The notes beneath the pieces were generated by a model that worked only from the letters and a program-made list of their open reading frames with translations, had not been told where the DNA came from and did no database searches. The position numbers were made by a program, and so were the translations under genes. Positions 17,954 to 28,374 of a stretch of 64,000 nt of DNA are shown in pieces (position 1 is the stretch's first letter; each line of letters begins with the position of its first letter). Source of the stretch: JANRLF01 sp033762815 (GTDB lineage Bacteria; Bacteroidota; Bacteroidia; Chitinophagales; CAIOSU01); assembly GCA_033762815.1 (NCBI GenBank), contig JANRLF010000010.1, positions 62,001 through 126,000 of the forward strand. The letters are read 5' to 3'.

Positions 17954-19611
17954 GGACAACCACCATGCACATAGGGAAAGGAATAGTAGCTGTTCTATTG
18001 TTGATAGCAGCGCAGCCATTATTGGCACAAGTAGATACCAGTAGGTTGGACACGTCGGTGGTAAACGTTATCAACCCCTTCCAACCTATCATTGCCGAAT
18101 CGGAAAAGCTGAGCTATCCGCCCAAAGAAATAGTTACTGCCCCCGAAAAAACGGAACTGAGCTATTATGTTCCCGTAAAACTATTTAGGGTCAACTATCC
18201 TCCCGTATCCATCAAGCCCTTGGCGGTAAGCAAAGAAAGGCCACTCAGCTATCCGGGCGCTTATCTGAAATTGGGCTTCGGAACGCAAGTAAGTCCTTTG
18301 GCTGAATTGCTGTATACTGGCAGAAAGCTCAAAGGAGAGGAAGAAAAAATGAACTATGGCCTTTTCTTCCGCCACTTTTCCGGTAGGGGATTTAAATTGG
18401 ACAACCAAGATTTCAGCGACAACAATGCCGCTTTGTTCGCCAGTTTTTATCCTGGCAAAACCCTGAAAATCGATAGCCGTATCGATTTTGAGCGGGATGC
18501 AAGGTTTTATTATGGCTACAATCATGCCGACACCACGTATGACCGAGACGACGTGAAGCAAAACTATACCGATATCAACTTCAACATTGGGCTAAGCAAT
18601 TCGCGCCCTACCAAAATGGATATCGACCATGAAACCCGCTTCAATGCCTATTACTTTTTTGACCGCTTTGACCAGAGCGATTTGGGATTCAACGTTTTTA
18701 CAAAACTGAAGAAAACGTTCAACAGCGTGCATGAGGTACAGTTGCACTTGGAGGATGATTATTCCGTTTTCCAGAACCGTACCGTCAGCCAAAGCAACAA
18801 CATTTTCTTGTTTAAGCCTGGCTATCGCTATATGGGGGGTGCTTGGGAAGTTTCGGGTGCCATTGGCATTGCCTTGGATGACAAAACCTTTTACCCACTA
18901 CCCGATATAAAAGCACAATGGGGCATTATACAGGATAAAGTGATTGTGTACGGTGGCTGGAATTTTGAGTTACGGAACCTAACTTACAAACAACTCACGG
19001 ACAGAAACCCATGGATAAAGGATAATACTTTCTTGTTGAGAAACACCCGCTTCGAAGACCGCTTTGCGGGCCTTAAAGGCACCATCAGCAAAGTAAGTTA
19101 TGACTTTCAGTTTGCCCACAAGGTCATGCGGCAGATGCCATTGTTTATCAATGATACTATTGACCCCAGCAAATTCCTGATAGTGTACAATGCGGGTACA
19201 CTTAGGTTTTTTGATATCCACGGCCAATTGGAATACCGCGCCCTAAGCAATTTAGCCTTCACCCTCACCGGCGATTACAATATCTACAATCCTGAGTTTG
19301 AGGCGGAAGCTTGGCACCTATCCCCTTTCTTGGTGAACCTGAACGTGCGTTACAATATTGTTCAGAAAATATTCCTCACTATGGACGTCTTTGGCATTGG
19401 GGGCGCCAAGGCGCGTTTGGCAAATGGCACAGCTACTACCTTGAATAGTACCGTTGACATTAACCTGGGAGCTACTTATAAATTTTCAAAATACTTTTCA
19501 TTTTTCGCCGAATTGAATAACTTGGCACATATCAAATATGAACCTTACCTGTATTATCCTACTTATGGGTTTAATGGAAGGTTGGGTATCATTTTAACTT
19601 ATCAACCATAA
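17950..19611 (+). CDS. Predicted outer-membrane beta-barrel without plug
   Basis: The 553-residue protein has a signal peptide (cleaved near LLAQ, residue 26). After an N-terminal soluble segment (about 27-100, with INPFQPIIAESEKLSYPP) it is a long series of alternating polar/hydrophobic strands with Tyr, Phe and Asn at turns, ending YGFNGRLGIILTYQP. It looks like the barrel of a TonB-receptor-type protein that has lost the plug. The ATG overlaps the TPR stop (ATGA). It could be the outer-membrane partner of the TPR scaffold. Function unknown. Confidence 0.75.
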   Translation: MRTTTMHIGKGIVAVLLLIAAQPLLAQVDTSRLDTSVVNVINPFQPIIAESEKLSYPPKEIVTAPEKTELSYYVPVKLFRVNYPPVSIKPLAVSKERPLSYPGAYLKLGFGTQVSPLAELLYTGRKLKGEEEKMNYGLFFRHFSGRGFKLDNQDFSDNNAALFASFYPGKTLKIDSRIDFERDARFYYGYNHADTTYDRDDVKQNYTDINFNIGLSNSRPTKMDIDHETRFNAYYFFDRFDQSDLGFNVFTKLKKTFNSVHEVQLHLEDDYSVFQNRTVSQSNNIFLFKPGYRYMGGAWEVSGAIGIALDDKTFYPLPDIKAQWGIIQDKVIVYGGWNFELRNLTYKQLTDRNPWIKDNTFLLRNTRFEDRFAGLKGTISKVSYDFQFAHKVMRQMPLFINDTIDPSKFLIVYNAGTLRFFDIHGQLEYRALSNLAFTLTGDYNIYNPEFEAEAWHLSPFLVNLNVRYNIVQKIFLTMDVFGIGGAKARLANGTATTLNSTVDINLGATYKFSKYFSFFAELNNLAHIKYEPYLYYPTYGFNGRLGIILTYQP

Positions 19612-19617
19612 CTGGTT

Positions 19618-20592
19618 TTGGAGATAAACAAGTACATAAGGGAACTACTATACCGGCACGAGTGCGTTATCGTTCCAGGTTTGGGTGCATTCATCACCCA
19701 TGCTCAACCGGCTGTACTTGATGAAGCAAGTAACACCATACAACCTGCCAGTAAAAAAATCGCCTTCAACGGAAAGCTACAGCAAAACGACGCCCTCCTG
19801 ATACACCATGTTGCGCAACGGGAAAGTTGTAATTACACAGATGCCGAACAGAAGGTGCGCCAGTTTGTACAAAATGCCAAGCGTCTTTTGGATTCTTCGG
19901 GCATTATGATTTTCCCTGAAATCGGGCGATTGGCGCTTGACCAAGAGGGCAAAATCAATTTTTCGCCAGCCCATAACACCAACTATCTTGCAAGCTCTTT
20001 TGGCTTAAAAGCGGTTCATTGGCACAAAACATATGCCGATGACGCCATATCTGCAACATTAGAAAAGCTAGTGGAAGCGCCCCCTACCATCAATCGCCGC
20101 CGTTCCTTAGCGACGAAAATGGCATTAAATGCAGCGGCTGCCATCATCATTATAAGCTTAATGGTGAATGGGATATACATAGAACCCCTTTCGCTCAACC
20201 ACTTCAATATACTGCCCATAGGCAGCTCGTCCAACGTGGCTGCGCCACCTACAACTCCCTCCAGGAAACCCATTATAGAAAAGGTAGCAGCACCTAGCCC
20301 TCAACCAAAGCAACAAATACTTCCAGTATCGACCATGGAGCCCCCCCGTTCGGCAGACAAGGTAGGGAAAAAGGGCTATTACATTGTAGTAGCATCGTTC
20401 GATAAGGAAAAAAAAGCCTTGGACTACATGAAAAAGAAGGGTCTGAATGCCCAAGCAAACCTTTTGGATTCAGGAACTGGCAGGTATAGGGTCGCCATTT
20501 TTGCCGGCACATCGGTTGATAATGCCATCGGCAGCCTCAAGGAGTACCAACAAAGCCTAAGGCCTGACGCATGGTTGCTTGAGCAACGCTAG
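19618..20592 (+). CDS. HU-domain, membrane-spanning, SPOR-domain protein
   Basis: The 324-residue protein joins three parts: a double HU-like (CCDC81 type) region at about 1-140 (MEINKYIRELLYRHECVIVP, and PEIGRLALDQEGKINF), a single membrane helix near 161-183 (ALNAAAAIIIISLMVNGIYI), a Pro/Ala/Gln linker, and a C-terminal SPOR domain (about 250-324, GYYIVVASFDKEKKALDYM). SPOR domains bind denuded peptidoglycan at division or remodelling sites. The HU part would be cytoplasmic and the SPOR part periplasmic. The start is TTG at 19618, which matches the family's beginning. It is the last gene of the TonB receptor/TPR/barrel run. Confidence 0.85.
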   Translation: MEINKYIRELLYRHECVIVPGLGAFITHAQPAVLDEASNTIQPASKKIAFNGKLQQNDALLIHHVAQRESCNYTDAEQKVRQFVQNAKRLLDSSGIMIFPEIGRLALDQEGKINFSPAHNTNYLASSFGLKAVHWHKTYADDAISATLEKLVEAPPTINRRRSLATKMALNAAAAIIIISLMVNGIYIEPLSLNHFNILPIGSSSNVAAPPTTPSRKPIIEKVAAPSPQPKQQILPVSTMEPPRSADKVGKKGYYIVVASFDKEKKALDYMKKKGLNAQANLLDSGTGRYRVAIFAGTSVDNAIGSLKEYQQSLRPDAWLLEQR

Positions 20593-20710
20593 GCGATTGG
20601 TGTACCAAGGTAGGTTGCCTTTCTGATTTATTTTTCCCATTTTTGTTTGCCTTGCCGAAAAATGCATAATGGCAAGTAAGTATATTGTTGCCGACCTGAA
20701 ACCACCGCCC

Positions 20711-21736
20711 ATGAAGCAATTTTTACTGCTTGTTGTGTTTATCTTTTCCTGCATCGTATCTAAAGCCCAAGATTATAGGTTTTCCCAGTTTTATAACTCC
20801 CCCCTGAACCTGAACCCGGCACTTACAGGCAAGGTGGATGCTTCTTTTAGGGTGGCTTTCAACTATCGAAACCAATGGTTCAATGTAGCGGACAAACCCT
20901 ATATCACCTATGCGGGTTCTTTTGATGCCCCAATATTGCTTAAAAAGGATGCCTTGGGCATAGGTCTACAGATAGTGAATGACCGTACTAATAACGGTAT
21001 CTACAACCATATAGTCATCAATGCATCCTTTGCTTACCACAAAGCCATTGGCAAAAAGCACTCGCTTACCTTGGGCTTACAAGGCGGGTATAGCCAACGT
21101 AACCTAGATAGGAATAACCTGCGCTTTTTCAATCAGATAGATGGCAGTAATGGGTTCAACAACAACTTACCTACCGGTGAAACGGATATCGCTACCAACA
21201 GTGGGTATTTCGATATGGGTATCGGTTTGCTGGGCAATTTCCGTTTTGGGGAAAAAGTGAATACTTATGTTGGTGGTGCGCTGGCACATGTACTACAACC
21301 TAAGGAACAATTCTTGGGGGGTGGCGAATATGAATTGAAGCGAAAGTATACCGCCCACGCAGGTTTGGAGTATCGAGCCTCAAGTTTGATAAGGGTACTG
21401 CCTTCAGTTATTTACCTTAACCAGGCAAAAATGAGCGAGTTGAACTTAGGACTCTCGTTAGGATTTGATGTAATGGAAAAGGTGGTGTTATATGGCGGTG
21501 GATACTATCGGCTTACCAATAAATTGAATGGCGGTTTCGGAGCCTCCGATGCCGTGATTGCTTATACCGCTTTTGAGTTCCAGCCCATACGCTTAGGCTT
21601 TAGCTATGATGTAACGTTGTCCCCTTTGATTAACACGCCTAACTCTACAGGAAGTTTTGAAGTGTCGCTTATCATTACTCCCCGTTTAGCAAACAGCAAA
21701 TTGCCAGACCTGTTATTATTCTGTCCAAGGTTTTAG
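20711..21736 (+). CDS. PorP/SprF-family T9SS-associated outer-membrane protein
   Basis: The 341-residue protein begins with a signal peptide (MKQFLLLVVFIFSCIVSKA) followed by the PorP/SprF hallmark RFSQFYNSPLNLNPALTGK and a beta-barrel body with repeated GLQ and YNH strands. ATG 20711 is chosen because it places the signal peptide at the N-terminus. PorP/SprF proteins sit in the outer membrane and help deliver partner substrates of the type IX secretion system, usually those encoded next to them. Here the following gene encodes a PKD protein with a type B-like C-terminal domain, a typical substrate. A second PorP/SprF lies beyond it. Confidence 0.9.
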   Translation: MKQFLLLVVFIFSCIVSKAQDYRFSQFYNSPLNLNPALTGKVDASFRVAFNYRNQWFNVADKPYITYAGSFDAPILLKKDALGIGLQIVNDRTNNGIYNHIVINASFAYHKAIGKKHSLTLGLQGGYSQRNLDRNNLRFFNQIDGSNGFNNNLPTGETDIATNSGYFDMGIGLLGNFRFGEKVNTYVGGALAHVLQPKEQFLGGGEYELKRKYTAHAGLEYRASSLIRVLPSVIYLNQAKMSELNLGLSLGFDVMEKVVLYGGGYYRLTNKLNGGFGASDAVIAYTAFEFQPIRLGFSYDVTLSPLINTPNSTGSFEVSLIITPRLANSKLPDLLLFCPRF

Positions 21737-21870
21737 CCATTTATCGACTTTTTCGATTATTTAAGCCTGAAATTTAAACGTTTTTTAATCATTTCTGTTG
21801 TTGAAGTGCCCCAACACCCCTTCCTATTATCGGTATTTTTAGGTATTTTTATTTGCCCTTAGTCTGGCCT

Positions 21871-24800
21871 ATGAAGCAGTATTTAGGAATAGTGCTGAGC
21901 TTGTTATTATCATTTGGTTTTTTGAAAACAAAAGCCCAACTGGTCGCCGATTTCGGCATACTCAACTTTTCCAATACCGAGATTTCTTCTGGCTGCGCTC
22001 CCTTAATAACTTTTTTATCGGACAGTTCCACCATTAATGGCGCTCCCGTACCTTATAGAAGCATTTCTGGTGGCAATGCCTATAATTCACACCAGTGGTT
22101 TTTCGGAAACGGGAATGTTTCCACTTTATACCGGCCATCTAACCTTTACACAGCAGGTACCTACAATATTACCTTGGTAGTTACTAACAATGGGGTCAAT
22201 TATGATACCGTTGTGCAGACCTTAACGGTAAACCCTGAACCCGTAGTGAATTTCACGGTAGATGTAAGGGACGGCTGTGATCCTTTGGTAGTAAACTTCT
22301 GTGATTCTTCCACTAACACCGCCAGTATCGTAGCGGATATGGGCGATGGAACCCTTTATTTTGACTCTTGTTTTAGCCACACCTTCACCCGCAATAATTT
22401 AACAGGACAAAATTGCTTCTCCATTACTTGGGTTGCTACCAGTACATTTGGTTGCAGTAAGTCATTGACTAGAAACAACTTTATCTGTATTGACTTGCCC
22501 CCAATAGCAGATTTTTATGCTGACCAAGCCGTTGTTTGCGATTCGCCTTACATCGTATCTTTTCATGATAGTTCCTATTCCATCAATACTTTAACTTATT
22601 CTTGGCAATTCGGCGACGGCGGAATTTCTACATTAAAAGACCCCGTGCACACTTATGCTGACACTGGCAACTATACGGTTACTTTGATTGTGACGGACAC
22701 TTCATGTAACTTGGCCGATACTATTATTAAACCCAATTATATTAGGTTAAAAAAGGGTTCTGTTGCTTTTTCTCTAAGCGACAGCAGTATTTGTGCAGGA
22801 GAGCAGACCAGTTTTTTTGCCATCACCGAAGGCAATATCGACTCCTTGTTTTGGTCATTTGGGGTATCAGGCCTAAGGCCGTCCAATGACACAGTGCGAC
22901 AAACCTTTTCTACGGCAGGTAGTTACTCCATTACTTTAACTGGAACCAATACGGCGGGTTGCGTTTACGATACAACGCTTACTAATATACTGGTTGTTCA
23001 TCCTAGGCCAAGTGTCAATTTTACTGCCTCACAGTCAAGTAGTTGTCAGGCCCCATTTACAGCAAATTTCACGGGCACGTCCAATGGTGCCATTGTATGG
23101 TGGGTATGGGCTTTTGATTACCCTGCCAATCCACCTGGAAGTACTAATAGCACCCCAGGACCCAATGCTAGCTATACTTACAATGCCCCCGGGGCCTATG
23201 ATGTAAGATTAACCGTTGTGAGCGATTATGGCTGCATGGATTCCATTGTAAAGCCCAACTACATTAATATTGCACCCACTGTTGTTAGTTTTTCGACTGA
23301 TACCACCCAAGGCTGCGTCCCCTTACCGATACAGTTTACCAATACTAGTACTTCGCCCGATCCTATTATTAGTTGGGTATGGGATTTCGGAGATGCCACC
23401 CCTATTGCCAATGGTCCCAATCAGAACCATACTTATACCGTTCCAGGTACTTACAATGCATGTCTAAGCATAATAACCACCACTGGATGCAGGGGGTTTG
23501 CTTGCCGACAAATTAATACCGGGTTAGCTCCTACGGCTTCTTTTAGCGCCAATCCACTAACGGTATGTGTCAATGAACCTATTTCTTTTTTCAATACTTC
23601 CACTGGCAACATTACCGGCCAGCTTTGGGATTTTGGCAATTCAACAACTGACCCTTCCATTACACCTGCTCCATATGCATATGACGACCCAGGTAATTAT
23701 ACGATTACTTTGACAGTAAATGACAATGGCTGTTCTGATGATACCTCTGTGGCGGTAATAGTAAATGACCCAAAGGCAGATTTTACTTACACCACTTCTT
23801 GCCAAAATGCTGGCACCTATCAGTTTACGGATGCTTCAATCAATGCGGACACCTATTTTTGGGATTTCGGCGACTCCCAGACCAGCACACAGCAGAACCC
23901 TTTGCATACCTATACGCAAACAGGTACATATACGGTAACATTAACAGTCACCAATTTCACAACAGGTTGTACTGCCGTAAAAACTGTGACACTGACCGTA
24001 TCTGTATTTAATGTCGATTGGACAGCCAATAGATATAATGGCTGCGCTCCACTAACCGTTAACTTTTCATCACTCGCTACAGGAAATGGTTTAATACTGC
24101 TTTGGGATTTTGGAGATATTTATAACCCTGGTACTAATACCTCTCGCCAACCCAATGTTGCCCATACTTATACTGAGCCTGGAACTTATACGGTAAGCTT
24201 GTTTGCAGTAGATGCTGATAGTTGTACGGCTACCAAAGTAAGGGTTGATACGATTAACGTTTCCGGAGCTGCAGTTGACTTTACTGCAAGCCCTAATGCT
24301 GGTTGTTTGCCTTCCAGTGGTTTAGGTTCAGTACCCGTTCAGTTCAATGACATTTCCATCCCAGTGGGAGCTGCAGCCATTGTTAGTCAGGTTTGGGATT
24401 TTGGTGCCCTACCCAACGGATTCGGGCCATCACCCATCCACAATTATGTAACTGCGGGTACGTATGATGTAAAGCTGACCGTAACCAATGACCTTGGCTG
24501 CGTAACGAGTAGGACAAAACCCCAACTGATCAATATTTTCCAACCAAGAGCATCCTTCAATACTGGGCTCAATTTATATTGCCCCGGTCAGCCTATCCAA
24601 TTCAGCAATACTTCAACTGGCGCTAACCTCACTTATCGTTGGAATTTTGGTGACCCTAATACAAATGCCGATACTTCTGCATTGCGCAATCCCCAGTATG
24701 TATATAATGATACTGGCTTATATAATGCCACGCTTTGGGTTACAGACGCATACGGTTGCAGAGATTCTTTTACATTGGTGCCCACCATCCGGATTGATAT

Positions 24801-27315
24801 TCCCTCGCTCAGGTTTGTGGCCGACGATACTTTCAGGTATTGCCCTCCGCACATCGTCAACTTTAGCAACTTTGCCAATCTGGATACAGTGAACGTTCGT
24901 AGGGTTTATTGGGATTTTGGCGACAACAGTTATTCCACCTTGTTCAACCCATCCCATATCTATAATCAAGCCGGGCTTTTCACGGTTAAAGTGGTAGTTG
25001 AATTTGTTAACGGCTGTATCGACAGCCTAATTTATCCCGATTATATTAATGTAGGTGGTGTTGTGGGCAACATTACAGTAGTGCCTGACACGGGCTGTGT
25101 GCCCCTAGATGTTTGTTTTGATGCAAATACGGATGGTTCTGCCACTTCCTGTTATTGGCTGTTCGGTAATGGTGATGGCCAATTGATATGCGATTCCGTC
25201 TGTTATACCTACAATCAACCTGGCTATTATCTTCCTGGTGTAATATTGGTAGATGGCCAAAACCCTGCCTGCCAATATATACTACCTTATGATGACACTA
25301 TATGGGTAGATACCGTTTTTGCCAATTTTACCTTCTCGTCCGATTCCGTTTGCCAAGTAGCGCCGGTCCAGTTCAACGATAGTTCTTATACCTTACTTGG
25401 TAAAGATATTGTGCGTTGGGAATGGGATTTCGGCGACGGGCAGACTGACACCGTACAGAACCCCGTACATTTCTACTATCAGGATGGGACTATGAATGTG
25501 ACCCTGAGGGCTTATAGTGAGTATGGCTGTTTTTCGGAAGTGGTAAAAACAATTTTTGTATTGAAAAGACCGGAAGCATTGTTCACCGTCGATGATTCCG
25601 TAGGCTGTGAAATACTAACCGCTATTTTCAGAGATTCCTCTATTGCTGGCGACGGTATGGTGGATTATTGGCGTTGGGATTTCGGCGATTATCGGGCAAC
25701 CAACGATACTTCTTTGCTACAAAACCCCGGTGCCTATTTTTATGGGGATACTGGCATATATTACCCTACCCTGATAGTGGAGGATGATAATGGTTGTCGG
25801 GATACTTCAACCAGACTGATTGGGGTGTATCCGAATCCAAATGGTATTTCTGGGGCTGATTCTATTGAGATATGTATATACGACACCATCCGCCTACAAG
25901 GCGATAGCAGTTATGTATTTTGGGACTGGACACCCGGTATTTGGTTGAGCGACTCTACCATTGCGCAGCCATTGGCATATCCGCAGGCGACCACCATGTA
26001 CACTTTGTTGACACGAGACAGGTATGGATGCGAGACCTTGGACAGTATAACGATTATTGTAAATCCATTACCTACACTTACGGTTAGCCCATCTCCGGAT
26101 ACTATCATTTGCTTCGGCGATACCATCCAGTTAAGTGCAACAGGTTCGGGTATTGCTTATCTCTGGAGCCCAAATGAGGGGCTGTCCGATGAGTTTATAC
26201 CCAATCCACTAGCATCTCCAAGGCGTACCATTACTTATCAAGTATATACAGTCGATTCCAATGCCTGCAACACTACTGATACGGTAAAAATACACGTCAA
26301 CGTATTCCATACCTATTGGGAAGGGGAAAGGGTATGTTTGGGCGACTCCACAGATTTTGTGGACATTAGCACCGCTTCCGATTTTCCCATTACTCAATGG
26401 AATTGGAATTTCGACGACCCCACTAGCGGCATCGCCAACTCGTCAACTGATAGAAACCCTAGCCACTTCTACGCTGACTCCGGAATATATAGGGTAGAAT
26501 TGATTCTGACCGATCTTAATGGTTGTACCGACACTTTGGCCCAGCCGATTAGGGTTGACCATCCGGCATTGCCAATTGCTGGGCCTGATACTATTGTCTG
26601 TTTTGGTAATAGCGTGCAGCTTTTTAGCAGTGGGGGCGAAATGGTATATTGGTGGCCGCCATCCGGTTTGGACAATCCCAATACCTATAACCCAGTGGCT
26701 TCGCCTTCTATCTCAACAATATATATAGCTCATTTGACCAATGGAGTATGCCCCTATGATACGGCCCATGCGGTAGTGGAAGTAGTACCCACTCCCCTAT
26801 TGACTATCGATGATACCTACGATATTTTGCGGGGCAGCAGCATTACCTTGAACGCCGGGATAGAACGTGGTAACACCATCGTTTGGACACCTGCTGATAG
26901 CCTGAGTTGCACCACTTGCACCAACCCGATTGCCAATCCTTTGGAGAGCATCATTTATACGGTAACGGTAACCGATACTTTTGGCTGCACCAATACCAAA
27001 CAAGTGGCTGTAAACGTGGATAGCAAGTGTTCTGAAGACCAAATATTTGTTGGCAATGGATTTACACCGAACAACGATGGCATTAACGATGTTGCGTATG
27101 CAAGGTTGTATGGGCTAAAAGGCTTGAAATACTTCAGGATTTTTGATAGATGGGGGGCATTGATGTTCGAGACACGCAACGAAAGTGAAGGTTGGGAGGG
27201 AAAAAATAAAAATGGACAGCAACTTAATTCAGGAGTTTACGTATATGTTGTCGAGGCAGAATGTTTTAACGGAAAGACCATCGTTAAAACGGGAAACGTT
27301 ACTTTGATTAAATAG
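21871..27315 (+). CDS. Giant PKD-repeat surface protein with gliding-type C-terminal domain
   Basis: The 1814-residue protein has a signal peptide (cleaved near KTKAQ) and then more than a dozen PKD-like beta-sandwich repeats, seen as recurring WDFGD and WDFG motifs, with Thr/Asn-rich strands. The last about 90 residues (GNGFTPNNDGINDVAYAR to SGVYVYVVEAECFNGKTIVK) form the gliding-motility-associated C-terminal domain (CHU_C type) that directs export by the type IX system in Bacteroidota. ATG 21871 is preferred to a TTG six codons before. It is flanked by two PorP/SprF genes, the second 7 bases downstream, so it is likely a surface adhesin and its export partner. Confidence 0.9.
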   Translation: MKQYLGIVLSLLLSFGFLKTKAQLVADFGILNFSNTEISSGCAPLITFLSDSSTINGAPVPYRSISGGNAYNSHQWFFGNGNVSTLYRPSNLYTAGTYNITLVVTNNGVNYDTVVQTLTVNPEPVVNFTVDVRDGCDPLVVNFCDSSTNTASIVADMGDGTLYFDSCFSHTFTRNNLTGQNCFSITWVATSTFGCSKSLTRNNFICIDLPPIADFYADQAVVCDSPYIVSFHDSSYSINTLTYSWQFGDGGISTLKDPVHTYADTGNYTVTLIVTDTSCNLADTIIKPNYIRLKKGSVAFSLSDSSICAGEQTSFFAITEGNIDSLFWSFGVSGLRPSNDTVRQTFSTAGSYSITLTGTNTAGCVYDTTLTNILVVHPRPSVNFTASQSSSCQAPFTANFTGTSNGAIVWWVWAFDYPANPPGSTNSTPGPNASYTYNAPGAYDVRLTVVSDYGCMDSIVKPNYINIAPTVVSFSTDTTQGCVPLPIQFTNTSTSPDPIISWVWDFGDATPIANGPNQNHTYTVPGTYNACLSIITTTGCRGFACRQINTGLAPTASFSANPLTVCVNEPISFFNTSTGNITGQLWDFGNSTTDPSITPAPYAYDDPGNYTITLTVNDNGCSDDTSVAVIVNDPKADFTYTTSCQNAGTYQFTDASINADTYFWDFGDSQTSTQQNPLHTYTQTGTYTVTLTVTNFTTGCTAVKTVTLTVSVFNVDWTANRYNGCAPLTVNFSSLATGNGLILLWDFGDIYNPGTNTSRQPNVAHTYTEPGTYTVSLFAVDADSCTATKVRVDTINVSGAAVDFTASPNAGCLPSSGLGSVPVQFNDISIPVGAAAIVSQVWDFGALPNGFGPSPIHNYVTAGTYDVKLTVTNDLGCVTSRTKPQLINIFQPRASFNTGLNLYCPGQPIQFSNTSTGANLTYRWNFGDPNTNADTSALRNPQYVYNDTGLYNATLWVTDAYGCRDSFTLVPTIRIDIPSLRFVADDTFRYCPPHIVNFSNFANLDTVNVRRVYWDFGDNSYSTLFNPSHIYNQAGLFTVKVVVEFVNGCIDSLIYPDYINVGGVVGNITVVPDTGCVPLDVCFDANTDGSATSCYWLFGNGDGQLICDSVCYTYNQPGYYLPGVILVDGQNPACQYILPYDDTIWVDTVFANFTFSSDSVCQVAPVQFNDSSYTLLGKDIVRWEWDFGDGQTDTVQNPVHFYYQDGTMNVTLRAYSEYGCFSEVVKTIFVLKRPEALFTVDDSVGCEILTAIFRDSSIAGDGMVDYWRWDFGDYRATNDTSLLQNPGAYFYGDTGIYYPTLIVEDDNGCRDTSTRLIGVYPNPNGISGADSIEICIYDTIRLQGDSSYVFWDWTPGIWLSDSTIAQPLAYPQATTMYTLLTRDRYGCETLDSITIIVNPLPTLTVSPSPDTIICFGDTIQLSATGSGIAYLWSPNEGLSDEFIPNPLASPRRTITYQVYTVDSNACNTTDTVKIHVNVFHTYWEGERVCLGDSTDFVDISTASDFPITQWNWNFDDPTSGIANSSTDRNPSHFYADSGIYRVELILTDLNGCTDTLAQPIRVDHPALPIAGPDTIVCFGNSVQLFSSGGEMVYWWPPSGLDNPNTYNPVASPSISTIYIAHLTNGVCPYDTAHAVVEVVPTPLLTIDDTYDILRGSSITLNAGIERGNTIVWTPADSLSCTTCTNPIANPLESIIYTVTVTDTFGCTNTKQVAVNVDSKCSEDQIFVGNGFTPNNDGINDVAYARLYGLKGLKYFRIFDRWGALMFETRNESEGWEGKNKNGQQLNSGVYVYVVEAECFNGKTIVKTGNVTLIK

Positions 27316-27322
27316 ACCGACT

Positions 27323-28345
27323 ATGAAGAGAAGATTACTGTGCGCGATGATGGTTTGTTTCGGACTAGGAGTAACCGTGAATACGGTACAAGGACAAGAC
27401 ATTCACTTTTCACAATACAATCAGGCCCCATTGATGCTGAATCCAGCTCTAGCTGGCGTAAATGGAGGCGATTTCCGTTTTGTGGCCAATTATAAATCTC
27501 AATGGGCCAATATCGGCAAATTCAACACCTTTGCCGCATCTTACGATATGGCAGTGTTTAGGAAAACCGTTAGATCCAACTTTGGTGGTATAGGGCTTTC
27601 TTTTTTCTCTGACCGTGCTGGCGATTTAGGGCTTTCTACTAATCAGGCCAATTTGAACTTATCATATACCGTATTGCTGAACCACAAGGGCACTCAAACT
27701 TTGACCGGTGGCATTATGGGCGGGTTCGGCAGCCGCTCCATTAACTTGAGCAAGTTGACTACTGATAGCCAATTTGGCGACCAAGGATATAATCCTAATC
27801 TACCTACTGGAGAGAACATTGTATCGACAAATAAATTGTTCGCCGATATTGGTGCGGGCCTATTGTGGAATTACACCAAGGATAACAACACTAACTTCTA
27901 TGGGGGTTTTGCGGTGAGTCATTTGAATCAACCCAATTTATCGCTTACCGGTAATAGAAATGAAAAGCTTTTTATCAAAATCACCATCCATGGTGGTTCG
28001 CATTTCGCCTTGAGTAAACAGCTTTATCTATTGCCCAACTTGATGATTTTGAATCAAGGCCCACACTGGGAATACAACTTCGGTTCATTACTGAAAATCA
28101 AGAAGTCCACTATGCCTAATGAAAAAACTGCATTTTATATCGGTGCTTCATATAGGGTGAAAGATGCTTTGATATTTGCAGGTCGTATTGATATTGGAGG
28201 TTTTAATATTGGCCTTAGCTATGATTTGAACATCTCAAAGTTGACCCCTGCCAGCAATATGAATGGTGGGCCTGAGATATCATTCATTTATGCAGGCAAC
28301 TGGCCCAATAAGAAGAAGTCGGTTACTTATTGCCCGATGTTGTAA
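27323..28345 (+). CDS. PorP/SprF-family T9SS-associated outer-membrane protein
   Basis: The 340-residue protein has a signal peptide (cleaved near VQGQ) and the PorP/SprF block IHFSQYNQAPLMLNPALAG, then a barrel-type body with NLNLSYTVLL and GLSYDLNISKL strands. It follows the PKD giant by only 7 bases and so is the most likely export partner of that protein, as with SprF and SprB in flavobacteria. The position of this gene downstream, and of another family member upstream, points to two different partners or a tandem duplication that has diverged. Confidence 0.9.
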   Translation: MKRRLLCAMMVCFGLGVTVNTVQGQDIHFSQYNQAPLMLNPALAGVNGGDFRFVANYKSQWANIGKFNTFAASYDMAVFRKTVRSNFGGIGLSFFSDRAGDLGLSTNQANLNLSYTVLLNHKGTQTLTGGIMGGFGSRSINLSKLTTDSQFGDQGYNPNLPTGENIVSTNKLFADIGAGLLWNYTKDNNTNFYGGFAVSHLNQPNLSLTGNRNEKLFIKITIHGGSHFALSKQLYLLPNLMILNQGPHWEYNFGSLLKIKKSTMPNEKTAFYIGASYRVKDALIFAGRIDIGGFNIGLSYDLNISKLTPASNMNGGPEISFIYAGNWPNKKKSVTYCPML

Positions 28346-28374
28346 GACTCTACGACAAAAAATTTTACTAATGG

